Part shown: positions 39,264-48,371 of the stretch, piece after piece
Position numbering within the stretch: the first letter of the stretch is position 1
Layout of the letters: each line of letters starts with the position of its first letter
Source of the DNA: Pandoraea communis
Lineage (GTDB): Bacteria; Pseudomonadota; Gammaproteobacteria; Burkholderiales; Burkholderiaceae
Direction: 5' to 3'
Length of the DNA: 64,000 bases
Assembly (NCBI RefSeq): GCF_902459745.1
Contig: NZ_CABPSJ010000001.1
Span: 62,001 to 126,000, forward strand
Notes under the pieces: model-generated
What the model was told of the DNA's origin: nothing
The model's database searches: none
The model's input: only the letters and a program-made list of their open reading frames with translations
Translations under genes and position numbers: made by a program

Positions 39264-39658
39264 GGCGACACCGCGTACATGTTGTCACCGCCACCATCGC
39301 CACCGTTGCCATGCGCCTGGCCGTGCGCGCACAGCCAGGCGATCAGGATTCCGAACCATGCCACATCGTAGTCATGGACATAGGGACTCATCAGCGACGC
39401 GGCCGAGAGCAGGGCCCAAGCGAGCCACAGCGGCGCATGCGCCATGATGAAAACGGATGGTATGCGAAAGCGATGGGCCTGCCCCGCGCTCGCGGCAGCC
39501 TGCGCACTCTGTACGCCGTGCAGGAAGCCCGTGATCGTCTCGGGGCCAAACACCACCACGCTGGCGGCCACGCTGAGCACGAGTGTCGCCAGACGACGCG
39601 GCTCGTTCCCCGACGGTTGGCGCGCGTGCACGACGTCGCCCGTGTCGCTCGTCTTCAT
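39260..39658 (-). pseudogene. remnant of a GT87 (DUF2029) mannosyltransferase
   Basis: 132 residues with two or three hydrophobic segments. VVVFGPETITGFLHG, RFRIPSVFIMA and LLSAASLMSPYVHDYDVAWF match the C-terminal third of GT87 membrane glycosyltransferases. The N-terminal 200+ residues with the catalytic site are absent, and an in-frame stop lies just upstream of the ATG. Residues expected between PSVFIMA and HAPLW also seem to be missing, as does most of the last helix. It still overlaps the PAP2 start in ATGA fashion, so it was the first gene of this glycan operon and may still be translated. I infer a deletion derivative. Confidence 0.6.
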
Positions 39659-39815
39659 GTCCCGGTCCCCGAATCATTGTTGTGGCTGCCGCCTCGACGT
39701 TCCATCGCGATCGGGCGCGATTCCCCAGGGCGGTCTTGGCGCACCGACGGCATAGACGCGTTGCGTGGCGGCACCTCATGCAGAGCATTGTTGGCACACC
39801 TTTTTAAAAATACAA

Positions 39816-39945
39816 CTAGGTGTTTATCCGAAATTAATCGACTAGGTGTTTATCCGAGATCAATCAACTAGGTGTTTATCCTCAATCAACTGACTAGGTG
39901 TTTATCCGAAATTAATCGACTAGGTGTTTATCCGAAATCAATTGA
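39816..39945. repeat. five tandem 26-bp repeats (iteron-like)
   Basis: The 14-mer CTAGGTGTTTATCC occurs five times, at 39816, 39842, 39868, 39894 and 39920, exactly 26 bp apart. The 12 bases between copies are related but variable (GAAATTAATCGA twice, GAGATCAATCAA, TCAATCAACTGA, GAAATCAATTGA). The array is AT-rich and lies between the glycan operon and the Tad locus. Regular spacing of about 2.5 helical turns suggests a multimeric DNA-binding site. TTATCC resembles part of a DnaA box; copy three (TTATCCTCA) differs from the perfect box by one base. Confidence 0.92.
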
Positions 39946-40740
39946 ATTTTCCACCCTAGAATTTTCCTTAGTTTCAGAAATGTTACGGATTACTTCATTT
40001 GCCGACGCAACGCTTTTCTACGTTTGCATGCCGTAGCTGGTCATTGCGACCCTGAAGATTTCGGCAAAGCGGCAGCGACTCTCCATCAATATCCTTTGCA
40101 CACCTGAAGTCGTTATCTGGCGGTGGCTCCGGCGAACCTATGCAGCGCGATGGGCGAAGGAAGCGAAGGCAATCTCAGCGCAGACCCTGTCAGCGAAAAC
40201 CCCCGGCGGCACGCATGCCAATCAAGGGTAATCCTTTAAATCTCAGGTACGGCTTTTCCCTGATTAAATCAGACATCCAGAATTAATTTTTAAATCAAAT
40301 CGATTTACCGGATGCCTGCGGCGATACGCGGACCGATTGAAATTACCTGGCGCGCGGCCTGATGTTTCATTTTTGAAACGTTTTTCCGCACCCGGCCGGA
40401 TTTGCCGTTGCCGGCGGGGATGGCTGGCACGTCCAAACCCGCATGCCCACGGCTTTTCACGTGAAGCTGGCCCGCCTCTTGCTCGATCCGGGGCGTGCCG
40501 CCAAGTCACGGGGCGGACGGGTCGAGAACAACACTGCGTCACGCGCATCTGATCCGTCCGAGCGAAACGAGGGTTTCGCATGATCGAACGGCCACACGGC
40601 TTAGCCGCTGCATCCGACAGGAGCACGGCAGGCCGACCGGGGGAATGAAATGTCGACACCAAGACATTCGCAGACCAGATACGCTGGGCACGCACGACGC
40701 TGTGTAGCAGCCAGACGTGCGTTCCGAGCGCAACCTCTCC
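39946..40740. other. gene-poor stretch upstream of the Tad operon
   Basis: No convincing gene. AT-rich patches near 39946-40010 and 40230-40320 stand out against GC-rich surroundings. A GTTTCA-TTTT-TGAAAC hairpin with a following GTTTTT lies at about 40364-40385. The Tad promoter is probably here or just before flp, but I see no clear sigma-70 or sigma-54 match. Confidence 0.4.
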
Positions 40741-40902
40741 ATGGCATTGCCGGTGCCGCGCGCCATCGCGCCGCGAGAGCCGGTGCCATCCCCTTTCGCT
40801 TCACGCCGCTGCGCACGCTGCGGCCAGCCCATCTTTGCGTCGCGGCACGCCAACGGCGCCGCCACGTCGCATCCCGAATCTGCCGCCTCCTGCGGCAGAT
40901 AG
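40741..40902 (+). CDS. candidate small zinc-ribbon-like protein upstream of flp
   Basis: 53 codons, high GC at third positions, ending 28 bases before flp. The peptide has RRCARCGQPIFASRHANG with a CxxC knuckle, two possible histidine ligands and one late cysteine. No family is recognised and no good ribosome-binding site is seen at the ATG; a GTG at 40717 is in frame. It could equally be a chance frame in the flp leader. Confidence 0.28.
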   Translation: MALPVPRAIAPREPVPSPFASRRCARCGQPIFASRHANGAATSHPESAASCGR

Positions 40903-40930
40903 CCCCTGCAATCTCATGAAGGAGTCTGTC

Positions 40931-41116
40931 ATGCAAGCCATTCTGACTTTCAGCAAGCGTTTTTTTCGGGACGAAAGCGGTGTCACCGCAGTCGAGTACG
41001 GCCTGATCGCGGCACTGATCGCCGTGGTGATCATCACCGCCGTGACCACGGTCGGCACGCAGTTGAACGCCACGTTCAGCAAGATCGGGTCGGCGTTGAC
41101 TTCGGCCAACGCCTGA
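40931..41116 (+). CDS. flp: Flp-type IVb pilin
   Basis: 61 residues, start behind GAAGGAG. The prepilin leader ends in DESG and the mature pilin begins VTAVEYGLIAALIAVVI, with the glutamate at mature position 5 and the Tyr next to it that are typical of Flp pilins. It is the main pilus subunit, cleaved by the prepilin peptidase encoded next and assembled by the Tad machinery. Being first and followed by a 170-base gap, it is probably the most strongly expressed gene. Confidence 0.95.
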   Translation: MQAILTFSKRFFRDESGVTAVEYGLIAALIAVVIITAVTTVGTQLNATFSKIGSALTSANA

Positions 41117-41284
41117 GCGTGCGGTCGGCTTCACCTGGTGATGGCGGGCCGGCCCGGCCGGTTCGCTGTCGACAGGCGATGCCTGGGGCAGCGCAGTCGC
41201 GTCGCCCCGGCAAAGATTCGAGGGGCCGCTGCCCTTTTTAGACAGTAGCCACGCGAAATGAACGGACACGAAGGAGACACAGCG

Positions 41285-41875
41285 ATGAATGCAAGCACAG
41301 TCGCCGCACCGAATTACATCGCCATCGGCGCCGTAACGCTGGTCATCGCTGCGGCCGTGTGCGACGTGCGCGCGCGCCGCATCCCGAACCGCCTGGTGCT
41401 GGCCGGCTGGCTCGCGGCATTGCCCGCGCAGTGTGCCGCGCATGGCCTGGCGGCCGGGGCACTGGCCTGGCTGGCCGGGTGGCTGACTGGATTCGCGATG
41501 CTGCTTCCGTTCTATCTGCTGCGCGGCATGGCCGCCGGCGACGTCAAGCTAATGGCCGGCGCGGGCGCCTGGCTCGGCACATCGCTGGCGTTCGACGCGG
41601 GGCTTGCGACGTTCGTGCTTGGCGGCATCGGCAGCGTGGCCCTTGCCATGTACCGGGGCCGGACACGCGACCTGCTGGCGGGCGCCTGCGCCGTCTTGCG
41701 CGGTCAGGCATGGCAGGTCCCGCATGCCGGCGGCGCCGACGGGGCGAGTTCATCGGCCGCTGAGTCGAGTGCTACAGCGCTCAACACTGCGGCCGTCCGC
41801 AGCCCGATCGGTGCCCTGCCGTACGGCGTGGCCATCGCGCTCGGCACGATCGGCGTGCTGTTCGCGCAGGCCTGA
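41285..41875 (+). CDS. tadV: prepilin peptidase (TadV/CpaA)
   Basis: 196 residues, several membrane helices. The A24 aspartates are in AAVCDVRARRIPN and RGMAAGDVKLMAGAGAWLG (GxGD-like loop). It cuts the leader of Flp and of the TadE/F-type pseudopilins. ATG at 41285 behind GAAGGAG; an upstream in-frame ATG at 41258 is less likely. A poorly conserved alanine/serine-rich loop lies near 140-165. Confidence 0.9.
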   Translation: MNASTVAAPNYIAIGAVTLVIAAAVCDVRARRIPNRLVLAGWLAALPAQCAAHGLAAGALAWLAGWLTGFAMLLPFYLLRGMAAGDVKLMAGAGAWLGTSLAFDAGLATFVLGGIGSVALAMYRGRTRDLLAGACAVLRGQAWQVPHAGGADGASSSAAESSATALNTAAVRSPIGALPYGVAIALGTIGVLFAQA

Positions 41876-41934
41876 CTTCGGACGCTCATTCTCATACGCA
41901 TTCACACCATTGCGCTCACACGGGGAACGGACCA

Positions 41935-43391
41935 TGACAAGTATGCAAACGGACTCGGCAAGCGTGGCGGCCACCACGCCGTGGAACCACGGTGCCAGCC
42001 ACGTGGGTGATGGTGCCGGCGTGCAGTCGATTCGCTCGGTCGCCGACACCGGGATCCCGCTGGCGCTGCTCGTCGACCTGGTCGGCAAAGTGGGCCTTCA
42101 GCGCGGCTCGATCTGCATGCTCGACCTGATGGCGGTGCTCAAGCTGCCGCTTAGCGTGCTCGACGAGGTCGTAGCGTTCGCGGTGCGCGAGCGCCTGATG
42201 GAAATCACGCATCGCGGCGCGCTCGACGCCGACGTGTCTCTGCGCCTGACCGACGCCGGCACCGCCCGTGCGCGCGAGTCTATGGCGCGCTGCAGCTACG
42301 CGGGGCCCGCCCCGGTCACGCTTGAAGATTACATACAGGCCGTGCACGCGGTGTCCGTGCGGCACCAACATGTCAACCACGCGTTCGTGAAGGACATTTT
42401 TCGCGACACCACACTCGACGCCCGCCTGCTCGACGAGGTCGCCTCGTCGCTCAACGCCGGGCGTCCGCTCATGCTGTTCGGCCCGGCAGGCAGCGGCAAA
42501 ACCTATCTGGCCGAGCGCCTCGGACTGCTGCTCGAAGGGCTCGTGCCAGTGCCGTTCGCGGTCTGCGTCGACAGCGAGATCATCCAGGTGTTCGACCCGC
42601 TGATCCACGAGGCGCTCGAGGGCGAGACACTGGCCGCCGTGTGCGCCAGGATCGATGCGGCGGGGGCCCCCAGCGTGCGCGACCGCCGCTGGCAGTGGTG
42701 CAAGCGCCCAGTCGTGGTCTCCGGCGGCGAACTCACGCTCGACATGCTCGAAGTGTCCTTCGACGCGGCCGCCGGTTTCTATCAGGCGCCGCCGCACCTG
42801 AAGGCCAACGGTGGCATCTACATCATCGACGACTTCGGCCGCCAGTTGGCATCGCCGCAGGCGCTGGCCAACCGCTGGATCATGCCGCTCGATCGCAACG
42901 TCGACGTCTACACGCTGCATACCGGACGGCGCTTTACCGTGCCGTTCGACGTCTGGACCGTGTTCTCGTCGAATCTCAATCCCTGGGAAGCCTGCGACGA
43001 AGCGTTCCTGCGCCGCCTGGGCTGCAAGCTCTTCGTCGGCCCGGTGGACGTTGCCGCATACCGCCGCATCTTCGACGCGGAATGCCATCGCTTCGGGATG
43101 TCGGCCGAAGCGGGTGCCTTCGCCTACCTGGCGTCCACGCTGCACGGCCGGTCGGCCACGCCGCTCATGGCGTGCTATCCGCGCGACCTGCTGGCGCTCG
43201 TCGATGCCGAGTGCCGCTACAAGGAATATCCGAAAGTCGTCACGGCCGACCGGCTCGACGAGGCGTGGCGGCGCTATTTCGACATGACTCACCGCCCGCG
43301 CCGGCACTCCGCCGGAACCGGCCCTGCGCACGGGCACCGAAGACGCAGCCCACGCCAAACCATTCGATCGTCACTGAGGAGCACATCATGA
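41935..43391 (+). CDS. AAA ATPase of unknown role in the Tad operon
   Basis: 485 residues. The N-terminal 110 residues look winged-helix-like ([20 protein letters not shown], then LKLPLSVLDEVVAFAVRERL). The AAA core has Walker A LFGPAGSGKTYLAE (near 185), Walker B GGIYIIDDFGR (near 300) and an arginine-rich sensor region. The C-terminal 30 residues are basic and low-complexity. Its stop overlaps cpaB by ATGA, so it belongs to the operon. It is not a standard Tad component such as TadA. A chaperone-like or regulatory role is possible; I do not assign one. Confidence 0.8.
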
Positions 43392-44221
43392 AAAACCCGA
43401 AGGCAATCTCGATGCTGCTGGTGGCCGTGTTGGCCGGGCTGGCGTCGGTGGTCTTTGCCGCGCAATGGCTCTCGCGTCAATCCTCGGCCTCGGTGACTAC
43501 CGTGGCCGTGGCCGCCAACGACGTCAACCTGGGCCAGCCGCTGACCGCCGAGTTCGTGAAGGTGGTCAACTGGCCGGCCGACAGCATTCCTCCCGGCGCG
43601 TTTGCCGACGCGCAGCTCCTCCAGGGCCGCGTGGCGCGCGTGGGGCTGCAGCGCGGCGAGCCGATCCTCGAGTCGAAGCTCGCGCCGCAAGGCACCAAGG
43701 GTGGGCTGTCGGCCGTCATCGGCGAAGGCAAGCGCGCGATCACGGTACGCGTGAACGACGTCGTCGGCGTGGCGGGCTTTGCCCTGCCGGGCAACTACGT
43801 CGACGTGATCGTCAATACAACAGATGCCGAGAAGAAGAGCGCGGAGCAGAGCATCTCGAAGATCGTGCTCGAGAAGATTCTCGTGCTCGCCGTGGCCCAA
43901 CAGGTCAGTCGTGACGACACTCAGCCGAAGGTCGTCAACGCGGTGACGCTCGAGGTCACACCCGAGCAGGCCGAGAAACTGGACCTCGCACGCAGTGTGG
44001 GCACGCTCTCGCTCGTGCTGCGCAACCAGGTCGACGGCGCACAGTTCGCCACGCTCGGCGCCACCAAGAACACGCTGCTCAACGTGCCGGCGGCCCCGGA
44101 ACCGGTCAAGCCGGCCGTCAAGACCATTGTGGTGCGCAAGCCCGCGCCGCACGTGGCGGCACGCCAGGGGGATTGCGTTGGCGTGTTGACCGGCGCGCAC
44201 GGCGGCGTCGAGTGCTTCTAA
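43388..44221 (+). CDS. cpaB: Flp pilus assembly protein CpaB/RcpC
   Basis: 277 residues. N-terminal signal/anchor (MLLVAVLAGLASVVFAAQWL), then a SAF-type domain (TTVAVAANDVNLGQPLTAEF) and the RcpC/CpaB core (GKRAITVRVNDVVGVAGFAL, GNYVDVIVNTTD, VVNAVTLEVTPEQAEKLDLA). It sits in the periplasm and helps the secretin. Translationally coupled to the AAA gene; the secretin follows after 124 bases. Confidence 0.93.
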   Translation: MKNPKAISMLLVAVLAGLASVVFAAQWLSRQSSASVTTVAVAANDVNLGQPLTAEFVKVVNWPADSIPPGAFADAQLLQGRVARVGLQRGEPILESKLAPQGTKGGLSAVIGEGKRAITVRVNDVVGVAGFALPGNYVDVIVNTTDAEKKSAEQSISKIVLEKILVLAVAQQVSRDDTQPKVVNAVTLEVTPEQAEKLDLARSVGTLSLVLRNQVDGAQFATLGATKNTLLNVPAAPEPVKPAVKTIVVRKPAPHVAARQGDCVGVLTGAHGGVECF

Positions 44222-44345
44222 GCACGTCGCACGAAGTGAACAACAACAAGGACACGACAGCCAGTCGTCAATGAGACGCCGCGAGGGGGTTGCGCAGCAG
44301 CCAGGCCTCGCGGCCGGAACGAACAGGATCAGCCGGGGAAATGCC

Positions 44346-46157
44346 ATGAACAGGACACGTCAATCGAGTAGAACTCACGCCTTCACGCGGGCCGCGCTGG
44401 CCGTGGCCGCCTGCGGCATGCTGGCTGCGACGGCGCCGGCCGGGGCGCAGACCGCCGTCGAATATGGTGCTGTCGCCAATGGCGCACCGGGCAAGACGGG
44501 CGCTTCGGCCGCAAAGGGCAGCGCACCGATGCAGATGACCATCAGCATGACGCCATCCGCGCCGCCAGCCAACGCCGCTGCGGCGTCCGCGCCGGGCAGC
44601 ACGCGCGGACCGAACTGCACGGGCGAGTTGCGCAACGAGCGCACGGTCGTCGTGCCGATCGGCAAGTCCACCGTGCTGCAGCTTGAAGAGCCCGTGCGCA
44701 ACCGTACGCTGGGCGATCCGTCGGTGGCGCAGGCCGCCATGGTCTCGCCACGCGCCATGTACCTGCTCGGTCTGTCGGTGGGCACCACCAATATGATCGT
44801 GCAGGGCCGCAGCGGCGCTTGCGAGATCGTGAACGTGGTGGTCAACGGCGACGCCGGCGGCGTGCAGACCTCCCTTGCGCAACTCATGCCCGAGGAGCAC
44901 GGTATTCGCGTGACGAGTGCGGGCGCCAACCTCGTTCTGGCCGGGCGGGTATCGAGCGCGATAGCCGCGCAGCAGGCCGTGGAGATCGCCAAAGCGTACG
45001 CCAAGCGCGGCAACGCCGACGGCACGGTGCTCAACATGATGTCGGTCGACACCCCGCAGCAGGTCATGCTCGAGGTCAAGGTCGCCGAAGTGTCCAAGAC
45101 ACTCATCAACCAGCTCGGCTCGGCCCTGAACCTGCAGGGCGGCTTCGGCACATGGACCGGCGCACTGGTCAGCAACCTGCTCTCGGGCGCGGCCACGGCG
45201 CTAACGGCATCCAAGGCGAACCGGCTGCCGCTGCAGCTCTCGCTCGACGCGCAGAAGACCGACAACCTCGTGAAAATCCTCGCCGAGCCGAACCTCGTCA
45301 CGCTCTCGGGGCAGGAAGCGAGCTTCCTGTCGGGCGGCAAGATCTTCATCCCGGTGCCGCAATCCAATGGCTCGACCACGGTCATCACGCTGCAGCAGGA
45401 GGAGTTCGGCGTTGCGCTCAAGTTCCTGCCAACCGTGCTCGACGGTGGACGCATCAATCTGCGCGTCGCGCCCGAGGTCTCGGAACTCTCGCCCACCGGT
45501 GTCACGCTCACGGCGACCAACATCAACGGCGTGAACATCCTGCCGCTGATCACCACGCGGCGCGCCTCGACCACGGTGCAGATGCGCGACGGCGAGACGT
45601 TTGCCATCGGCGGCCTGGTCAAGAACAACATCTCCGGCGCGCTCAAGGCGTTCCCGGGCCTGGGCGAAGTGCCGGTGCTCGGCACACTCATGCGCAGCAC
45701 GTCGTTCCAGAACGACCTGACGGAGCTTGTGTTCATCATCACCCCGCACCTTGTCAAGCCGCTGCAAACGGCCGCCGCGGAGCTGCCGATGCCGACCGAC
45801 AGCTTCACCACGCCCAGCGCCATCGACATCTACGCCACGGGCAACATGGAAGGCCGCGGCCAGAAGTCTGCACCGTCGGCCCCCAACGCACCTGCGCCGC
45901 AGCCCGCCGCAGCACCCGGCCCGCAACCGGCGCGTCCCTCGTCGTCGGCGCCGTCGAGCACGCCCAACCCGGCCAACGCGCCAACGTCATCGACCGGTGC
46001 TGCGCCAGGGACGCCTGCTGCGACGGCAGCGGCACCCGGGGCGGCACCGGCATCGGTGCCGGCACCGGCAGCACTTCGCGCGGTGCGTACTGAAGCGCAC
46101 ACCCAAGCGCCGTCCTTGCCCGCGTTCGCCGATGCGGGCTCGCCCTATCTCCATTGA
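44346..46157 (+). CDS. rcpA: Tad secretin RcpA/CpaC
   Basis: 603 residues. Signal peptide ends near AGAQ (about 36). A pilus-secretin N-domain (STVLQLEEPVRNRTLGDPSV) and a BON-like region are followed by the secretin core (VMLEVKVAEVSKTLINQLGS, LAEPNLVTLSGQEASFLSGG, FLPTVLDGGRINLRVAPEVS and DLTELVFIITPHLVKPL). It forms the outer-membrane pore for the pilus. The C-terminal 100 residues are Pro/Ala/Ser-rich and variable. ATG at 44346 gives a good signal peptide; the in-frame ATG at 44271 does not. Confidence 0.95.
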   Translation: MNRTRQSSRTHAFTRAALAVAACGMLAATAPAGAQTAVEYGAVANGAPGKTGASAAKGSAPMQMTISMTPSAPPANAAAASAPGSTRGPNCTGELRNERTVVVPIGKSTVLQLEEPVRNRTLGDPSVAQAAMVSPRAMYLLGLSVGTTNMIVQGRSGACEIVNVVVNGDAGGVQTSLAQLMPEEHGIRVTSAGANLVLAGRVSSAIAAQQAVEIAKAYAKRGNADGTVLNMMSVDTPQQVMLEVKVAEVSKTLINQLGSALNLQGGFGTWTGALVSNLLSGAATALTASKANRLPLQLSLDAQKTDNLVKILAEPNLVTLSGQEASFLSGGKIFIPVPQSNGSTTVITLQQEEFGVALKFLPTVLDGGRINLRVAPEVSELSPTGVTLTATNINGVNILPLITTRRASTTVQMRDGETFAIGGLVKNNISGALKAFPGLGEVPVLGTLMRSTSFQNDLTELVFIITPHLVKPLQTAAAELPMPTDSFTTPSAIDIYATGNMEGRGQKSAPSAPNAPAPQPAAAPGPQPARPSSSAPSSTPNPANAPTSSTGAAPGTPAATAAAPGAAPASVPAPAALRAVRTEAHTQAPSLPAFADAGSPYLH

Positions 46158-46181
46158 CTCTCGTGTTTCGGGGGAACTGCC

Positions 46182-46517
46182 ATGAAAACGCTTACCGCTA
46201 TCCTGTCCCGCGCCGGTGCCCTTGCGTCGCTGTGCGCAGCCTGCCTGCCGCTGGCGGCCTGCATGAGTTCGTCGCCGATCTGGGACGCCCACATGGGCGA
46301 GGCCATGCACAAGGTCATGAAGGCACAGATCATTCATCCCGGCCCGCCGGACGACGCCGGGCCCATGAGCACCGACGGCAAGGCGGCCGTCTCGGCGCTG
46401 AACAGCTACGACAAGGCGATGCGCTCGCCCGCGCCGAATTCCAACCCGTACGTGATCGGTGTCAGTCAGGGCGGTGCGCCGCTTGCGCCGAGCGGCGGCT
46501 CGGGCATGAATCAGTAG
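46182..46517 (+). CDS. Tad-locus lipoprotein
   Basis: 111 residues. Signal peptide with lipobox LPLAAC; the mature part starts at that cysteine. Later DGKAAVSALNSYDKAMRSPA is the most conserved-looking block. Size and position between secretin and TadG suit the small lipoproteins (RcpB/TadD/CpaD-like or pilotin-type) of Tad loci, but it is not clearly any of these. It probably helps secretin assembly. Confidence 0.75.
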   Translation: MKTLTAILSRAGALASLCAACLPLAACMSSSPIWDAHMGEAMHKVMKAQIIHPGPPDDAGPMSTDGKAAVSALNSYDKAMRSPAPNSNPYVIGVSQGGAPLAPSGGSGMNQ

Positions 46518-46554
46518 TGCATTGACAGACTCCGACCCAAGGAGGCAAACCGCA

Positions 46555-47811
46555 ATGCGTAACTCTGTGAATCCCCAACGCTCGCGCGCCGCCAAACCAC
46601 GGCGCGAAGACGGCGCGATCACCATCGTGGTGGCGCTTGTGCTGGCGGTGCTGATCGGCTTCGCCGGTCTGGCACTCGACCTGGGCAAGCTCTACGTCGC
46701 GCGCAGCGAACTGCAGAACAGTGCCGACGCCTGTGCACTGTCCGCCGCACGCGACCTCACGGGCGCCACGGCGCTGACGGTCTCCGAGGCCGCCGGCATC
46801 GCTGCGGGCTATGCCAACCGCGCCCTGTTCCAGTCGGCCAACGTCAGCATGAACGTCAACAGCAGTGTCACCTACAGCGCCTCGTCGAGCGGCCCGTTTC
46901 TGACCAAGGACAACGTGACCGGCAACATCAATACGATCAAGTACGTACAGTGCACCACCTCGATAAGTGGCATCGTGCCATGGCTCATCAGCGTGCTCAA
47001 CGTCTTGCCGGGCATCAACATCGGCCCGAGTTCGGTCTCGGCGCGGGCGGTGGCGAGCACCACCTCCGCGCAGACCTCCTGCGCCATTCCCGTGTTCATC
47101 TGCGACCCGTCGAAGTTCTCGCCGGCGGCCAGTTACCTCCAGGGCCAGTGGCTGCAGGGTAAGGGCGACAGCCGCACCGGCACCTACAACCAGGGCGACT
47201 TCGGCTGGGCCAACCTGAACGGCACCGGCAACAGCGGCACACCGAACCTGGCCGGGCAATTGACCGGCAGCGGCCAGTGCAATCTGCCTGCCATCGGCAC
47301 CAACATCGGCACGCCCGGCAACAAGTCGTCGCTCGACGATGCGTACAACACGCGCTTCGGCATCTACAAGAACGGCACGCCACCCGGCGACGGCAGCTCG
47401 GTGACCGATTTCACGGGCTACGCGTACACGGGTTCGACCTGGGCGGCGGGCGCCAACGCCTACAGCGATTTCGTCAACCAGCGCAAGAGCTACACGCCGT
47501 ACCAGAACATCCCCGGCATGAAGCTCAGCGGTACTGCAGCGGCCGGCGCAGTCTACAGGAGCGGCGCCGACCGCCGCTTGCCGATCGCGCCGATGGTCGA
47601 CTGCAGCAAAGTCGCATCGTCCACCGGGGCGCCTGTCACCAAGTGGGCCTGCGTGCTGATGCTCGACCCGATGCAGCAGGGCGGCGACATCAACGCGGTC
47701 CATCTCGAGTACCGCGGCCTGGCCAGCGACCCGGACAGTCCCTGCGCGACGCAGGGTACGCCGGGGCCGTCGACGTCGGTCGGGCCGCTCGTGCCGGTGC
47801 TCGTGCAATAG
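46555..47811 (+). CDS. tadG: TadG-like Flp pilus assembly protein
   Basis: 418 residues behind AAGGAGG. A short basic N-terminus is followed by a hydrophobic helix EDGAITIVVALVLAVLIGFA and LALDLGKLYVARSELQNSAD, the TadE/G putative Flp pilus domain (PF13400). The rest is a Ser/Thr/Gly/Asn-rich extracytoplasmic part without a recognisable VWA domain. It is anchored in the inner membrane or incorporated in the pilus base. Followed closely by tadE and tadF. Confidence 0.87.
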   Translation: MRNSVNPQRSRAAKPRREDGAITIVVALVLAVLIGFAGLALDLGKLYVARSELQNSADACALSAARDLTGATALTVSEAAGIAAGYANRALFQSANVSMNVNSSVTYSASSSGPFLTKDNVTGNINTIKYVQCTTSISGIVPWLISVLNVLPGINIGPSSVSARAVASTTSAQTSCAIPVFICDPSKFSPAASYLQGQWLQGKGDSRTGTYNQGDFGWANLNGTGNSGTPNLAGQLTGSGQCNLPAIGTNIGTPGNKSSLDDAYNTRFGIYKNGTPPGDGSSVTDFTGYAYTGSTWAAGANAYSDFVNQRKSYTPYQNIPGMKLSGTAAAGAVYRSGADRRLPIAPMVDCSKVASSTGAPVTKWACVLMLDPMQQGGDINAVHLEYRGLASDPDSPCATQGTPGPSTSVGPLVPVLVQ

Positions 47812-47825
47812 GACCGGAGACCATC

Positions 47826-48371
47826 ATGACCCATCCCGCGCAAGCGCGCCGCACCTCCCGCCGCCCCCTTCACCACCAGACCGGTGCCGTGGCAGTCGAG
47901 TTCGGACTGCTGCTGCCGGTGCTCCTGATCCTGTTCGGCGGCATGGTCGAGATGGGGCATGCGCTCTACGAATACGACACGCTAACCAAGGCCTCGCGCA
48001 ATGCCGCGCGCTACCTGTCGGAGTATTCGCCGTCGGATCCGACCTATCCGATCGGCGCCGCCAAGTGCCTGACAGTGTATGGCACCACGGATTGTTCGGG
48101 CACGGTCCTGGCACCGAACCTGAGTACCGCCAACGTCGTGATCTGCGACCGCAGCAACCCGACGGACGCCAACTGCCAGGACCTCGTGTATGGCAACTAC
48201 ACGGTATACGACACCACCGACAACAACGGGGCCACCGGCAGCTCGGTCGGCACCATCAACCTCGTCGCGGTGAAGATCGTCAACTACCAGTACACGCCGA
48301 TCCAGGCGATCCTGGACGTCACAGGTCTGGTGTTCGGCAACATCGCGACCGTCATGAGGCAAGTGCTATGA
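47826..48371 (+). CDS. tadE: TadE-like pseudopilin
   Basis: 181 residues. The processed helix region reads HQTGAVAVEFGLLLPVLLIL, with G-AVAVEF as prepilin-type cleavage context and Glu at position 5. Then YEYDTLTKASRNAARYLSEY, the TadE motif. The C-terminal 100 residues contain several cysteines. It ends overlapping tadF by ATGA. Confidence 0.88.
   Translation: MTHPAQARRTSRRPLHHQTGAVAVEFGLLLPVLLILFGGMVEMGHALYEYDTLTKASRNAARYLSEYSPSDPTYPIGAAKCLTVYGTTDCSGTVLAPNLSTANVVICDRSNPTDANCQDLVYGNYTVYDTTDNNGATGSSVGTINLVAVKIVNYQYTPIQAILDVTGLVFGNIATVMRQVL

Noticed and set aside
39816-39945. CRISPR array
   Set aside because: The period is only 26 bp and the 12-bp linkers are similar to each other, not unrelated spacers; no cas genes.
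40364-40385. GTTTCA/TGAAAC hairpin as a terminator
   Set aside because: Weak AT-rich stem with no gene ending upstream on either strand; could be chance.
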